A stretch of DNA of 14,747 nt from Nitrospirota bacterium (GTDB lineage: Bacteria > Nitrospinota > Nitrospinia > Nitrospinales > Nitrospinaceae), in assembly GCA_030600405.1 (NCBI GenBank), contig JAUVMD010000002.1, forward strand, positions 1 to 14,747. The letters are read 5' to 3'. The position numbers and the translations under genes are program-made. Each line of letters opens with the position of its first letter. The stretch's first letter is position 1. Of this stretch, positions 1 through 8,260 are shown one piece after another. The notes beneath the pieces were generated by a model that made no database searches, was not told where the DNA came from, and was given only the letters and a program-made list of their open reading frames with translations.

Positions 1-203
1 GCAAGAAGGTGGTGGTGCGCGGGATGTCGTTTCTCGGTGTCGGCCATTTTCCGAAGAAGGCCTACAAAAAAGTGATGGCGCTTAAGTCGCGCGTCTCCTA
101 CCGCCAGAAACTGCATCCCATCCGCCGCGCCATCGACGTCGGCTTCCGCTGTGCCCAGGACAAATCGAGCCTGTATCAGCGATTATTCAGGGAAGACGAA
201 TAG
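1..203 (+). CDS. Formylglycine-generating enzyme (SUMF1/FGE-sulfatase) family protein, C-terminal end only
   Basis: The reading frame is open from the left edge, so the gene begins outside the window; about 66 residues remain before the TAG at 201-203. The piece starts with K-K-V-V-V-R-G-M-S-F and ends with G-F-R-C-A-Q-D about 17 residues before the stop. That spacing of a V-x-R-G-x-S-(W/F) strand, basic residues and a terminal GFRCA motif is typical of the end of the FGE/SUMF1 fold. The family includes sulfatase-activating enzymes, ergothioneine and hydroxylase relatives (EgtB-like), and many secreted or regulatory proteins of unknown substrate. The catalytic residues are not in the window, so the substrate cannot be named. 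The neighbouring minus-strand gene converges on it, so the two are probably not functionally linked. A GTG at 9 is only an internal codon. Confidence 0.7.
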   Translation, partial: KKVVVRGMSFLGVGHFPKKAYKKVMALKSRVSYRQKLHPIRRAIDVGFRCAQDKSSLYQRLFREDE

Positions 204-226
204 GGGTAGCGAATTGTAGTTGCCCC
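203..226 (+). other. Hairpin at the stop codon of the FGE-like gene
   Basis: GGGGTAGC (203-210) can pair with GTTGCCCC (219-226), giving an 8-bp stem with two G-U wobbles and an 8-base loop. It begins in the last base of the stop codon. No T-run follows, so it is not a classical intrinsic terminator. It may be a 3'-end stabilising or pausing hairpin, or chance. Confidence 0.25.
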
Positions 227-250
227 ATGATATGTCGAAAAAATGGCAAA

Positions 251-281
251 ATTTCACCATATAAAGACGATATGGTGAAAT
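251..281 (-). terminator. Perfect 12-bp inverted repeat, likely terminator of the minus-strand dehydrogenase gene
   Basis: ATTTCACCATAT (251-262) and ATATGGTGAAAT (270-281) are exact reverse complements around a 7-base loop. Read on the minus strand, the stem is followed by TTTGCCATTTTTT, a broken U-tract. This suits an intrinsic terminator about 104 bases after the stop of the minus-strand gene at 385. On the plus strand no T-run follows. The stem is AT-rich with only four G-C pairs, so a two-fold symmetric operator is the main alternative. Confidence 0.45.
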
Positions 282-384
282 AAGGGCGTGATACGTAAAC
301 CCAATATAACTATCTAATTTTAAAGGGGTATATGATTTATGACAAAGACATTTCCCCAGCCGGGCGGAGATTAACGCAGGAAAT

Positions 385-1545
385 TCATTTTCCCGTTATT
401 TTATAGACCACGCCGCGGTAATCGTCGGACAGGTAGAGGTCGCCTTTGGGTGAGAGTTGGACATCGACGGGGCGGCCGGACTTGGCGCCGTCGGGTCGTA
501 ACCAGCCGGTGACGAAATCTTCGTGCGACTGGATTTCGCCCTTATCGTTGAGGATGACGCGCACCACTTTGTATCCGGCAGGGACGGAGCGGTTCCACGA
601 TCCGTGAAAGGAAATGAACAGGCTATTGTTGTACCGCTCGGGCAAATTGCCCTTCTGATAAAACTCGAGACCGAGCGGCGCCATATGCGCGGTGAAGGTA
701 TAGGCCGGAAGCTCCGTTTTGTCGCAGTCGTACTGGTCGCCGTGATCGGGGTCGGGAGTCCGGTTTTCCCAGCAGTACGGCCAGCCGTAATGCTTGCCTT
801 TCTTGATGATGTTGAGTTCTTCCTTTGGGTGATCGTCCCCCAGCCAGTCGCGGCCGTTGTTGACGCCCCACAGCTCACCAGAGTAAGGCGAGAACTCGAT
901 GCCCACCGAGTTGCGTAGTCCCGCCGCGAACAACTCGCCGTTTTGTCCGTCGAGATCGTACCGCCAGACGGCGGCGTGAAGCGGGCTGTCCTCGATGCAC
1001 ACGTTGCAGGACGAGCCGATGGAGACATACATCCGGTTATCTTTGATTTTAAGGGTCCGTGTGGAATGGCTGCCGGTGGGGATGCCGGAAACCAGCACCT
1101 CGGGCTTGCCGTAAGTGAAGGGTTTGGCGGTGCGTTTGAGGCGGACCACCTGAACCTCCTCCGCCACGTACAGGTAGTAACCGGAATCCAGTTGCACGAA
1201 CGCCAGGCCGTGCGGCACGTCGCGGTCATCGAGAATGGGTACCACCCGGTCGGCTTGGCCGTCTTGATTGTCATCCGGCAGGGCGACCACTGCGCCATCG
1301 CGGGCCCGGCTCAGGAACAGGATGCCCTGATCGTCGAACGCTATGTGCCGGGCCTTGGGAACGTTATCCGCGAACACCGTCAGGCGGACACCATCCGGGA
1401 CATTCAATTTCAAATTGGACGCATTACCCGCCCAGCCGCCGCCGGGCGCCATAAAAAACATCCAAATCAACCAGACACTCACCGCCCTTCGGTAACGGAC
1501 AGGGATGCTTCGGAAACTGGAATTTTGAATGCGCCCAAGGTTCAT
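385..1545 (-). CDS. Secreted PQQ-dependent sugar dehydrogenase, sorbosone/aldose dehydrogenase family
   Basis: This encodes a six-bladed beta-propeller of the soluble glucose/sorbosone dehydrogenase family, which oxidises aldoses or sorbosone using PQQ, normally in the periplasm. Seen in the 386-residue product: a basic N-region, a hydrophobic stretch around V-W-L-I-W-M-F-F-M and a small-residue cleavage zone (G-W-A-G-N-A), so it is exported. Family motifs follow in order: G-S-S-C-N-V-C, A-A-G-L-R-N, N-G-R-D-W-L-G-D-D, Y-G-W-P-Y-C, H-G-S-W-N-R-S, G-Y-K-V-V-R-V, G-R-P-V-D-V and L-S-D-D-Y-R-G-V-V-Y-K-I. The frame extends upstream to 1653. I chose the ATG at 1545 because GGGGAGG lies about 6 bases before it and it gives a clean signal peptide. 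Substrate and PQQ use are inferred from family; many homologues are uncharacterised. The gene stands alone and is divergent from metH. Confidence 0.85.
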   Translation of the reverse strand: MNLGRIQNSSFRSIPVRYRRAVSVWLIWMFFMAPGGGWAGNASNLKLNVPDGVRLTVFADNVPKARHIAFDDQGILFLSRARDGAVVALPDDNQDGQADRVVPILDDRDVPHGLAFVQLDSGYYLYVAEEVQVVRLKRTAKPFTYGKPEVLVSGIPTGSHSTRTLKIKDNRMYVSIGSSCNVCIEDSPLHAAVWRYDLDGQNGELFAAGLRNSVGIEFSPYSGELWGVNNGRDWLGDDHPKEELNIIKKGKHYGWPYCWENRTPDPDHGDQYDCDKTELPAYTFTAHMAPLGLEFYQKGNLPERYNNSLFISFHGSWNRSVPAGYKVVRVILNDKGEIQSHEDFVTGWLRPDGAKSGRPVDVQLSPKGDLYLSDDYRGVVYKITGK

Positions 1546-1608
1546 AGTGAATCCTCCCCGGTTTCGTGGTATTTCTTGAGGGTGCGGAGATGCATTCCCC
1601 CCGCATAT

Positions 1609-1637
1609 TTTATATAATAGATCGCATGGCATGAGAA
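1609..1637 (-). promoter_or_regulatory. Candidate sigma-70-type promoter for the minus-strand dehydrogenase gene
   Basis: On the minus strand TTCTCA (complement of 1632-1637) and TATAAA (complement of 1609-1614) are separated by 17 bases. They lie about 65 bases upstream of the start at 1545. Each box matches the consensus imperfectly. Confidence 0.35.
1613..1618 (+). promoter_or_regulatory. Perfect -10 box (TATAAT) upstream of metH
   Basis: TATAAT occurs about 120 bases before the metH ATG, but no convincing -35 box lies 16-18 bases upstream. It overlaps the opposing candidate promoter, so if both are real the divergent genes would share one short control region. I looked for a SAM, SAH or cobalamin riboswitch in 1619-1736 and did not recognise one. 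Confidence 0.3.
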
Positions 1638-1736
1638 TAATATTCCTACCCACACGCTCCTTACCCGTAACTCGTTGAATCCAAAGGTAAGAATGCTCCC
1701 GTCGGTGTTGCTGGCGCGGGCCTGAATTGAAACCGG

Positions 1737-4700
1737 ATGAACTTTGAAGACGCTTTAAAAAACCATATTCTTGTTTTGGACGGCGCCATGGGCCCCATGG
1801 TGCAGGCGCTGGAGGTGACCGATGCCACCTTCGGCGGGTCGCTATTTCGCATGCTGACGGATTTGCTGGTGTTCGCCCGGCCGGAGGAATTGGAGAATAT
1901 CCATTTTCAGTACCTGCAGGCGGGAGCGAACATTATCGAGACCAACACTTTTGGCGCGTCGCCTTTGCGTCTCAAGGAATTCGACTGGTCGAAGATCGAC
2001 ACCTCGGACATGCACACCGTTCCCGAGGGGTTGACGCTGATGGGCGGCCACTTGGAAACCATCGCCCATCATCTGAACGTCGAAGGCTGCCGCCTGGCGC
2101 GCAAGGCGGTGGAGCATTACAAAACTTTGCCGGAGTATGATGGACGTCCCCTGTTCGTCGCCGGGTCCATTGGCCCATCCAACAATGTGTTGTCGAGCAC
2201 CCAGGCCAATCTGCAGAAGACGACCTTCGATGTGGTGGTGGACAACAACCGGGTGCAGGTGGAGGGGTTGATCGACGGCGGAGCGGATGTGCTGTTGTTC
2301 GAAACCCAGCAGGACATACTCGAACTCAAAGCTTCGATCATCGGTGCCAACCGCGCCTTCCATAAAAAAGGCAAGCGCTTGCCCATCATCGCGCAGGTGA
2401 CGGTCGACTCCTTCTCCAAAATGCAGATTTTCAATACCGACATTCACGCCGCGTATACCGCTGTCGCGGGCATGGGCATCAGCGTATTCGGCATCAACTG
2501 CAACGTCGGTCCCGCGGAGATGGAAAACACGGTGAAGCACCTCAGCCATTTCTGTAGACATCCCATATCGATCGTGCCCAACGCCGGTCAGCCCATCTCC
2601 GAAGACGGCCAGACCTGTTACAAACTGGAACCGGAAGCGATGGGCGAGATCATGGAGCCGTTCGTGAGAGAGTACGGCGTATCCATTATTGGCGGCTGTT
2701 GCGGCACGCGACCGGATCATATCCGCGTTCTGCGCGACAAATTCAAGGACGCCAAACCTCTCCAACGGAAAACCGATCCGCATGTTTATGTCTCCGGACC
2801 TCAGGAGGTCGCGGCGCTGGACAGTTCCGAAGGACTGGTCCGCATCGGTGAAATGCTGAACGTGCGTGGCAGTAAAAAAGTGCGCGACGCGGTGGAAACC
2901 GAGGACGGCGTACGCATGGAGGTGCTGGAAGAAGTGGCGCATGCGCAGGTCGACGATCTCGGAATTGAAATCATCGACGTGTGCCTAGACAGCAACATCG
3001 TTGAGACGGAAAAAGTTCTGCCGGAGGTGATTCATGGCGTGACCAGCGATTTTAAGGGCGCGATGTGCATCGACTCGTTTTCGGTAGAAGCCCTGGCGAA
3101 AGGACTGGAGACCTATCCGGGACGGCCGATCGTCAATTCCATCAGCTTGGAAGAATACCAGCCCGGTGTCAGCAAGCTCGACGCGGTGTTGAAGATGAGC
3201 CATGAACATCACCCGATTTACATCGCGCTGGTCAACGGACCGGAGGGTCCTGCAATCACTGCCGATGAAAAATACAATCTGGCGGCAGAGATCGTCAAGC
3301 AGGCCGGGGAAAAGTACGGCGTGACGCCCGATCAGATTTTGATCGACATCAACGCCTATCCCATTGGTAGTGAATCGCAGGAAGGTATGAATTTCAGCAA
3401 AGAAGCGCTGAACAGTCTGCCGCGCATCAAGGCCATTCATCCCGATTTGAAAACCTCCATCGGCGTCGGCAACCTGACGGCGGGCCTCGGGCAGAAGCCG
3501 TACATGAGGAAGGTGCTGACCAGTGTGTTTCTCGAGGAGGCGCGGCAGAGGGGATTGGACTGCGCCATTCTCAATCCCAACCATTACGTTCCGGTGGAAA
3601 GCCTGCCGCCGGAGGATGTCGAGCTGGGCCGCAAGATTATTCTCGAGCACGATATGGACGCGTTTGAGCGCCTCGAGGAAGTGGCGGTCAAAAAGAAAAC
3701 CGGCGCCGTCGCCAAAAAGCACAACTACGGCGACCTGTCTCTGGAAGAAAGCATCTGTCTCAAGATTATGGACGGTTTTAAGGAGAAGGCGACTGGGACT
3801 CTCGAGAAAGACGGTTGGACCTATGAATACAAGGACAAGATCGTTCTGCAGGCCGCCGAGGTACTGGATAAACACGAGCCGTTGGATTTCATCAGCGATT
3901 ACCTGATGAAGACCATGCGGGAGTTGGGCGACGGATTCGGGCGCGGCGAAGTGAGCCTGCCGCATTTGTTGAAAAGCGCCGATGTCATGCGCAACGTCAT
4001 GGGGTTTCTGGAGGCGTGGATGCGCCACGCCAGCGGCGTCGAGCCGGGAGCGGCCATCGATTACAAAGGCGTGGTGGTCATCGGTACGGTGTATCAGGAC
4101 GTGCACAGCATCGGCAAAGATCTCGCTAAAACGCTCCTCGATAATTACGGGTACCGGACCATCGACCTTGGCGTGCAGGTGCCTCTCGAAAAATTTATCG
4201 AAACCGCACGGGCGGAGAATGCCGATGCCATCGGCCTGAGCGCCCTGCTGGTGCAGACCTCGAATCATATGATCACCGTGGCGCGCATGCTGAAGGAAGA
4301 GGACTACAGCATTCCCGTATTGATCGGCGGCGCACCCGTCAACGACCGTCATGCCGGGTATGTGGCGATGTGCGGGCAGGACGACACCGCACATATTTTA
4401 CCCAACGTGTTTTACTGCGAAAGCGGTATGGACGGCGTCAACACCATGAACGCGCTGATGGATCGTGGCCAACTGGAGGTATTGCTTTCTGCCAACCGGG
4501 AAAAACTGAAGCGCAGTTATGAGCGTGCCAAGGGGATCGCGGCGAACAAGGAAAAACTGTTGGCGACCCTGGACCGCCGCAAGGTGAGTTTCAAAAAACA
4601 CGAGGTGATGCAAAACGGTTACGGCATTCACAAGGTGGAATTCAAGCTGGACAAGCTGAAAAACGTGATCGATTCCAAAAGCCTGTTTTCCTTGAACTGG

Positions 4701-5363
4701 AAATTCGGAAAGCAGTCTTCGTGGAAAAAGAAAGGTATTACCTCAGAGCACTTAAAAAGTCTGCGGGAAGAATGGTTGCAGAAGGCGGACGCCCACCACT
4801 GGATCACTCCCAAGGCCCGGTTTGCGCTCCTGCCAGCGCAGTCAGAAGGGGACGAGCTGATTATTTATAATCCGGAGAATCTTGAACAGGAGCTGGGCCG
4901 TATCCGGTGGAATGTGGTGGTCGGTAAAGGCAAAAGCGGGACCAAGGATGTGTTTTCCGTCGCGCAGTATTTTCATCCCAAAACCTCCGGAATCATGGAC
5001 GTGGTGGGTCTGCAGATCACCACGGCGGGCCGCAATATGGAGGAAGTGATTACCGGGTTCAAGGCCGAACATGACTCCGAGTCGGCGCTGTATCTGCAGG
5101 GGCTGGGTGATCGCGTGGCGGAGGATTTCGCCGAGTATATTCACGGATTGATGGGCCAGCGGACTGGCCGTAAAAAAGATCATTTGGGCCAACGTTACAG
5201 TCCGGGCTATCCCGCACTGGAAGATTTGGTTAATAACAGAGTGATTTACGACATTTTGAAAACAGAGGATTTGGGAATTACTTTAACCTCCGGAAACGAA
5301 TTCGACCCGCCCAGCACCACGGCGGCGGTGGTGTGTTTTCACCCGGACGCAGGCTATTTTTAA
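1737..5363 (+). CDS. metH: Cobalamin-dependent methionine synthase MetH
   Basis: This cytoplasmic enzyme transfers the methyl group of 5-methyltetrahydrofolate via cobalamin to homocysteine, making methionine. The 1208-residue product is full length (E. coli MetH is about 1227) with all four modules in order. The homocysteine module (about 1-330) has L-D-G-A-M-G near the start and zinc ligands Cys255, Cys321 and Cys322. The folate module (about 350-625) keeps Asp446, Asn467, Asp537 and Asn579. The cobalamin cap spans about 665-760. The B12 Rossmann module (about 775-915) has D788-V-H790-S-I-G793, with His790 the predicted cobalt ligand. The reactivation module (about 950-1208) has R-Y-S-P-G-Y-P-A and ends in H-P-D-A-G-Y-F. 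An in-frame TGA at 1728-1730 makes the ATG at 1737 the first start; no strong Shine-Dalgarno precedes it. The folate motif is G-E-M-L-N-V-R-G-S instead of the usual G-E-R-T-N-V-T-G-S. Confidence 0.96.
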   Translation: MNFEDALKNHILVLDGAMGPMVQALEVTDATFGGSLFRMLTDLLVFARPEELENIHFQYLQAGANIIETNTFGASPLRLKEFDWSKIDTSDMHTVPEGLTLMGGHLETIAHHLNVEGCRLARKAVEHYKTLPEYDGRPLFVAGSIGPSNNVLSSTQANLQKTTFDVVVDNNRVQVEGLIDGGADVLLFETQQDILELKASIIGANRAFHKKGKRLPIIAQVTVDSFSKMQIFNTDIHAAYTAVAGMGISVFGINCNVGPAEMENTVKHLSHFCRHPISIVPNAGQPISEDGQTCYKLEPEAMGEIMEPFVREYGVSIIGGCCGTRPDHIRVLRDKFKDAKPLQRKTDPHVYVSGPQEVAALDSSEGLVRIGEMLNVRGSKKVRDAVETEDGVRMEVLEEVAHAQVDDLGIEIIDVCLDSNIVETEKVLPEVIHGVTSDFKGAMCIDSFSVEALAKGLETYPGRPIVNSISLEEYQPGVSKLDAVLKMSHEHHPIYIALVNGPEGPAITADEKYNLAAEIVKQAGEKYGVTPDQILIDINAYPIGSESQEGMNFSKEALNSLPRIKAIHPDLKTSIGVGNLTAGLGQKPYMRKVLTSVFLEEARQRGLDCAILNPNHYVPVESLPPEDVELGRKIILEHDMDAFERLEEVAVKKKTGAVAKKHNYGDLSLEESICLKIMDGFKEKATGTLEKDGWTYEYKDKIVLQAAEVLDKHEPLDFISDYLMKTMRELGDGFGRGEVSLPHLLKSADVMRNVMGFLEAWMRHASGVEPGAAIDYKGVVVIGTVYQDVHSIGKDLAKTLLDNYGYRTIDLGVQVPLEKFIETARAENADAIGLSALLVQTSNHMITVARMLKEEDYSIPVLIGGAPVNDRHAGYVAMCGQDDTAHILPNVFYCESGMDGVNTMNALMDRGQLEVLLSANREKLKRSYERAKGIAANKEKLLATLDRRKVSFKKHEVMQNGYGIHKVEFKLDKLKNVIDSKSLFSLNWKFGKQSSWKKKGITSEHLKSLREEWLQKADAHHWITPKARFALLPAQSEGDELIIYNPENLEQELGRIRWNVVVGKGKSGTKDVFSVAQYFHPKTSGIMDVVGLQITTAGRNMEEVITGFKAEHDSESALYLQGLGDRVAEDFAEYIHGLMGQRTGRKKDHLGQRYSPGYPALEDLVNNRVIYDILKTEDLGITLTSGNEFDPPSTTAAVVCFHPDAGYF

Positions 5364-5554
5364 GCGGGGTACTTCAATTAAAAAATAAGGGTGGATTTTG
5401 CGTGCCACAACTCGTTTTCATGATAATATCAAATAAAACAAAAACTTAACAATTATCCAAAATTAGTGCCTATAAAGGCCAGTTTTACCTTTTAAGATGG
5501 TACCTAAGTATAAAACAAGCAGTTATTGTCGGGCCAAACCCTTCAAATAAAGGC

Positions 5555-5583
5555 TTGTAATATGTTCTGTTTGATAAGATAAT
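5555..5583 (+). promoter_or_regulatory. clpC: Candidate sigma-70-type promoter for clpC
   Basis: TTGTAA (5555-5560) and GATAAT (5578-5583) are separated by 17 bases. The -35 box matches consensus at 4 of 6 positions and the -10 box at 5 of 6. A start site near 5590 would leave a leader of about 110 bases containing the hairpin at 5622-5644. Confidence 0.45.
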
Positions 5584-5621
5584 TAATTGTGGAACCAGAT
5601 TAAATTGAGCTTTTCGCCTCT

Positions 5622-5644
5622 CCCTGCCCTTTTGGGGCGAAGGG
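5622..5644 (+). other. GC-rich hairpin in the clpC leader
   Basis: CCCT-GCCC (5622-5629) pairs with GGGC (5635-5638) and AGGG (5641-5644) around a TTTTG loop, with a two-base GA bulge. TTCCTTT follows. It may be a weak terminator for read-through from metH or a structured leader element of clpC; sequence alone does not decide. Confidence 0.35.
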
Positions 5645-5702
5645 TTCCTTTAAGCAACAGGTTGGTCACCTTCTATGCACCCTCATATTGAAAGTTTAAA
5701 TC

Positions 5703-8132
5703 ATGTTTAAGCGATTCACTGAAAGAGCGAGACGAGTTATTATCCTGGCGCGGGAAGAAGCAGAGCTTTACCGACATGAGTACTTGGGTACCGAGCATAT
5801 TTTGCAAGGGGTCGTCAAAGATGGAGGGGGTATCGCGATTGCGCTTCTCCAGAAGTCCGGCGCTGACATGAGTAAGATCAAAGCCGAGCTTGAAAAGAAC
5901 CTTCCCCGGAGTTCCAATTCCTTGGTGATCGGCGACATTCCGTTTACGTCGCGCGCCAAAAAGGTTCTTGAGTTTGCCGTAGAAGAAGCGCGTTCCCTGA
6001 ATCATAACTACATCGGCACCGAGCATCTTCTATTGGGTTTGCTCAAGGAGAAGGAAGGTGTGGCCTGCCGGATATTGAATAGTTTTGGAACTTATTTTGA
6101 CGACGTCAAAGAGAAGCTCGTTGACATGTTCAAGGAGCCGACCGAATCGGCTCGTGAAACGGGCAAGACGCCGACACTGGATGAATTCAGCCGCGACCTG
6201 ACAGCGATGGCGGTGGCGGGCAAGCTGGATCCCATCATTGGCCGGAGCAAGGAAATCGAGCGGGTCATTCAGATTCTCAGCCGGAGGACGAAAAACAATC
6301 CGGTATTGATCGGCGAACCGGGTGTGGGTAAGACTGCCATTGTAGAAGGTCTGGCGCAGTTGATTATCGAACGCGAAGTTCCCGACACCTTGTTTGAAAA
6401 ACGGGTGGTTTCCCTTGATCTCGGGTCATTGATTGCCGGCACCAAATACCGCGGTCAGTTTGAAGCCCGGTTGAAGGGCATCATGAAAGAAATCATTCAG
6501 AATGAGAGTGTTATTCTGTTTATCGACGAATTGCATACGTTGGTTGGCGCGGGTGCGGCGGAAGGTTCCGTGGATGCCTCGAACATGCTGAAACCGGCAT
6601 TGTCCCGCGGTGAAATCCAGTGTATCGGCGCAACGACCTTGGAAGAATACCGTAAATACATTGAGAAAAACGGTGCGCTCGAAAGGCGTTTCCAGCCGAT
6701 CATTGTCAACCCGCCGACGGTTGAAGAGACCATCGAAATTATTCGCGGACTGAAGGTGCCTTACGAAGTGCACCACAAAGCGAAAATCAGCGACGAGGCG
6801 ATCATCCTCGCGGTGCGGTTCGCCGACCGTTACATCAACGACCGGTTTTTGCCGGACAAGGCGATCGACGTGATCGACGAAGCGGGTTCCCGCGTTCGGT
6901 TACGAAAGTCTTCGCAGTCTCCTGAAATGAAGGAGATTCAGCGCGAAATCGATGCACTGGTTCGCGAGAAGAAGATTCGTATCGAAAATCAAGAGTTCGA
7001 AAAAGCGGTGGAGTTGCGTGACAAGGAAGAAGAGTTGCGCTCCAAACTTGAAGGAGAAAAGGAAAAGTGGGATCAGGAAAATTCCATCAACGAACCGAGT
7101 ATTACCGAAGAGGATATTGCCGAGGTGGTGTCCAGCATGACGGGGATTCCCCTGAACCGGATCGAAGAGAAGGAATCCGCCCGCCTGCTCAATATGGCCG
7201 ATGAATTGGGTAAGAAGATTGTCGGGCAGAGAGAGGCTGTGGAAGCGATCTCCAAGGCGATCCGCCGTTCCCGGTCCGGACTCAAGGATATGCGGCGTCC
7301 CATTGGAACCTTTATGTTCCTGGGTCCGACGGGTGTCGGTAAAACCGAGCTGGCCGGAGCACTGGCAGAATTCCTGTTCGGTCATCGCGATGCGCTGATC
7401 CGGCTAGATATGTCCGAATATATGGAAAAATTCAACGTTTCCCGGTTGACTGGAGCGCCTCCGGGCTATGTCGGGTATGAAGAGGGCGGCCAGTTGACGG
7501 AGAAAGTCCGCCGCAAGCCATACTCGGTGGTGCTGTTCGACGAAATTGAAAAGGCCAATCCCGATGTGTTCCATCTGTTGTTGCAGATCATGGACGACGG
7601 GCATCTTACGGACAGTTATGGACGGAACATCAATTTTAAAAATACGGTGATCATCCTGACCTCCAATATCAGTTCTAAAGCGTTGGACAAGGGGTCGTTG
7701 GGTTTCCACGACAACGACGCAGACATGAGTTTCGATAAAATGGAGAAAGATCTCAAGCAGGATCTAAGGAAAACTTTTAATCCTGAGTTTTTAAATCGGT
7801 TGAGCGAAATGATTGTGTTCAAGCCTCTCACGTTGGAGAATGTCGCTCAGATTCTGGATATCCAGTTGAACCAGCTCAACGAACAGTTGATTCAGCAGGG
7901 ATTAACGCTGGATATGACGAATGAAGCCAAGCAGTGGCTGGCCGAAAAGGGATATGACAAGAATTTCGGCGCCCGGCCGTTGAAACGGGCCATTCAGAAG
8001 CATTTGGAGGACGTTTTGTCCGACGAAATGCTGAAAGGCCGGTTCAAATCCGGCGGGGTGATTGAGGTTGGCTTGGTGGGCGATGACCTCGTATTTACGG
8101 AGAAATCCGGGGCGCTCAATACGGTTCTTTAA
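5703..8132 (+). CDS. clpC: ATP-dependent Clp protease ATP-binding subunit ClpC
   Basis: ClpC is a hexameric AAA+ unfoldase that feeds proteins to the ClpP peptidase in the cytoplasm and also rescues aggregates. The 809-residue product has the usual length. In order it shows two N-domain repeats (each with G-T-E-H-(I/L)-L), then D1 with Walker A G204-E-P-G-V-G-K-T211 and Walker B F-I-D275-E276. A middle coiled coil carries a UVR motif (F432-E-K-A-V-E-L-R-D), which separates ClpC from ClpA and ClpB. D2 has Walker A G541-P-T-G-V-G-K-T548 and Walker B F-D613-E614. The tripeptide L666-G667-F668 sits where family members carry the ClpP-binding loop, so partnership with ClpP is expected. McsA/McsB/CtsR genes, which accompany clpC in Firmicutes, are absent here. 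The ribosome site before ATG 5703 is weak. A strong terminator follows. Confidence 0.96.
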   Translation: MFKRFTERARRVIILAREEAELYRHEYLGTEHILQGVVKDGGGIAIALLQKSGADMSKIKAELEKNLPRSSNSLVIGDIPFTSRAKKVLEFAVEEARSLNHNYIGTEHLLLGLLKEKEGVACRILNSFGTYFDDVKEKLVDMFKEPTESARETGKTPTLDEFSRDLTAMAVAGKLDPIIGRSKEIERVIQILSRRTKNNPVLIGEPGVGKTAIVEGLAQLIIEREVPDTLFEKRVVSLDLGSLIAGTKYRGQFEARLKGIMKEIIQNESVILFIDELHTLVGAGAAEGSVDASNMLKPALSRGEIQCIGATTLEEYRKYIEKNGALERRFQPIIVNPPTVEETIEIIRGLKVPYEVHHKAKISDEAIILAVRFADRYINDRFLPDKAIDVIDEAGSRVRLRKSSQSPEMKEIQREIDALVREKKIRIENQEFEKAVELRDKEEELRSKLEGEKEKWDQENSINEPSITEEDIAEVVSSMTGIPLNRIEEKESARLLNMADELGKKIVGQREAVEAISKAIRRSRSGLKDMRRPIGTFMFLGPTGVGKTELAGALAEFLFGHRDALIRLDMSEYMEKFNVSRLTGAPPGYVGYEEGGQLTEKVRRKPYSVVLFDEIEKANPDVFHLLLQIMDDGHLTDSYGRNINFKNTVIILTSNISSKALDKGSLGFHDNDADMSFDKMEKDLKQDLRKTFNPEFLNRLSEMIVFKPLTLENVAQILDIQLNQLNEQLIQQGLTLDMTNEAKQWLAEKGYDKNFGARPLKRAIQKHLEDVLSDEMLKGRFKSGGVIEVGLVGDDLVFTEKSGALNTVL

Positions 8133-8173
8133 AAGCAAGGTTTTCCGGGTCATTCTTTAGTTATTTCCATTCG

Positions 8174-8228
8174 AAAAAGTATTAAGTTTTATGGTATTGT
8201 TTGCCGTAAAGCTTAGTACTTTTTTTTT
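8174..8228 (+). terminator. Intrinsic terminator with a 22-bp stem after clpC
   Basis: Bases 8174-8195 pair without a bulge with 8203-8224, giving 22 bp that include four G-U wobbles, around a 7-base loop (ATTGTTT). The 3' arm runs into nine consecutive T residues (8220-8228). The outer 13 bp pair AAAAAGTATTAAG with CTTAGTACTTTTT. The start of the stem lies 42 bases after the clpC stop, as expected for its terminator. The T-run ends only 32 bases before the proposed bamA start. Confidence 0.8.
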
Positions 8229-8249
8229 GTCCTCATTTACAGTTTCCTG

Positions 8250-8253
8250 GGAG
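8250..8253 (+). promoter_or_regulatory. bamA: Shine-Dalgarno site that supports a CTG start for bamA
   Basis: GGAG, within GGGAGA, ends 7 bases before CTG at 8261, an ideal spacing. The first in-frame ATG (8348) has only a pyrimidine-rich run in front of it. This site decides the start chosen for bamA. Confidence 0.55.
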
Positions 8254-8260
8254 AAAACCC

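Larger units (their letters stand above)
5364..5702. other. Non-coding spacer between metH and clpC
   Basis: This AT-rich 339-base stretch has no convincing gene on either strand. I see no clear terminator after metH. It holds one candidate promoter and one leader hairpin, listed separately. I looked for CIRCE (HrcA) and CtsR-type heat-shock operators and found neither. Confidence 0.6.

Noticed and set aside
943..1617. 224-codon plus-strand frame opposite the sugar dehydrogenase
   Set aside because: It overlaps strongly conserved dehydrogenase motifs on the other strand and shows no domain or ribosome site.
2985..4394. 469-codon open frame on the minus strand inside metH, with another of 366 codons at 1842-2942
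   Set aside because: Both lie antisense to conserved MetH domains. Their translations are rich in His, Arg, Gln and Val with no recognisable domain, as expected of shadows of a GC-biased coding strand.
5364..5702. Possible CIRCE or CtsR operator before clpC
   Set aside because: Neither the TTAGCACTC-N9-GAGTGCTAA inverted repeat nor the tandem GGTCAAA pattern is present.
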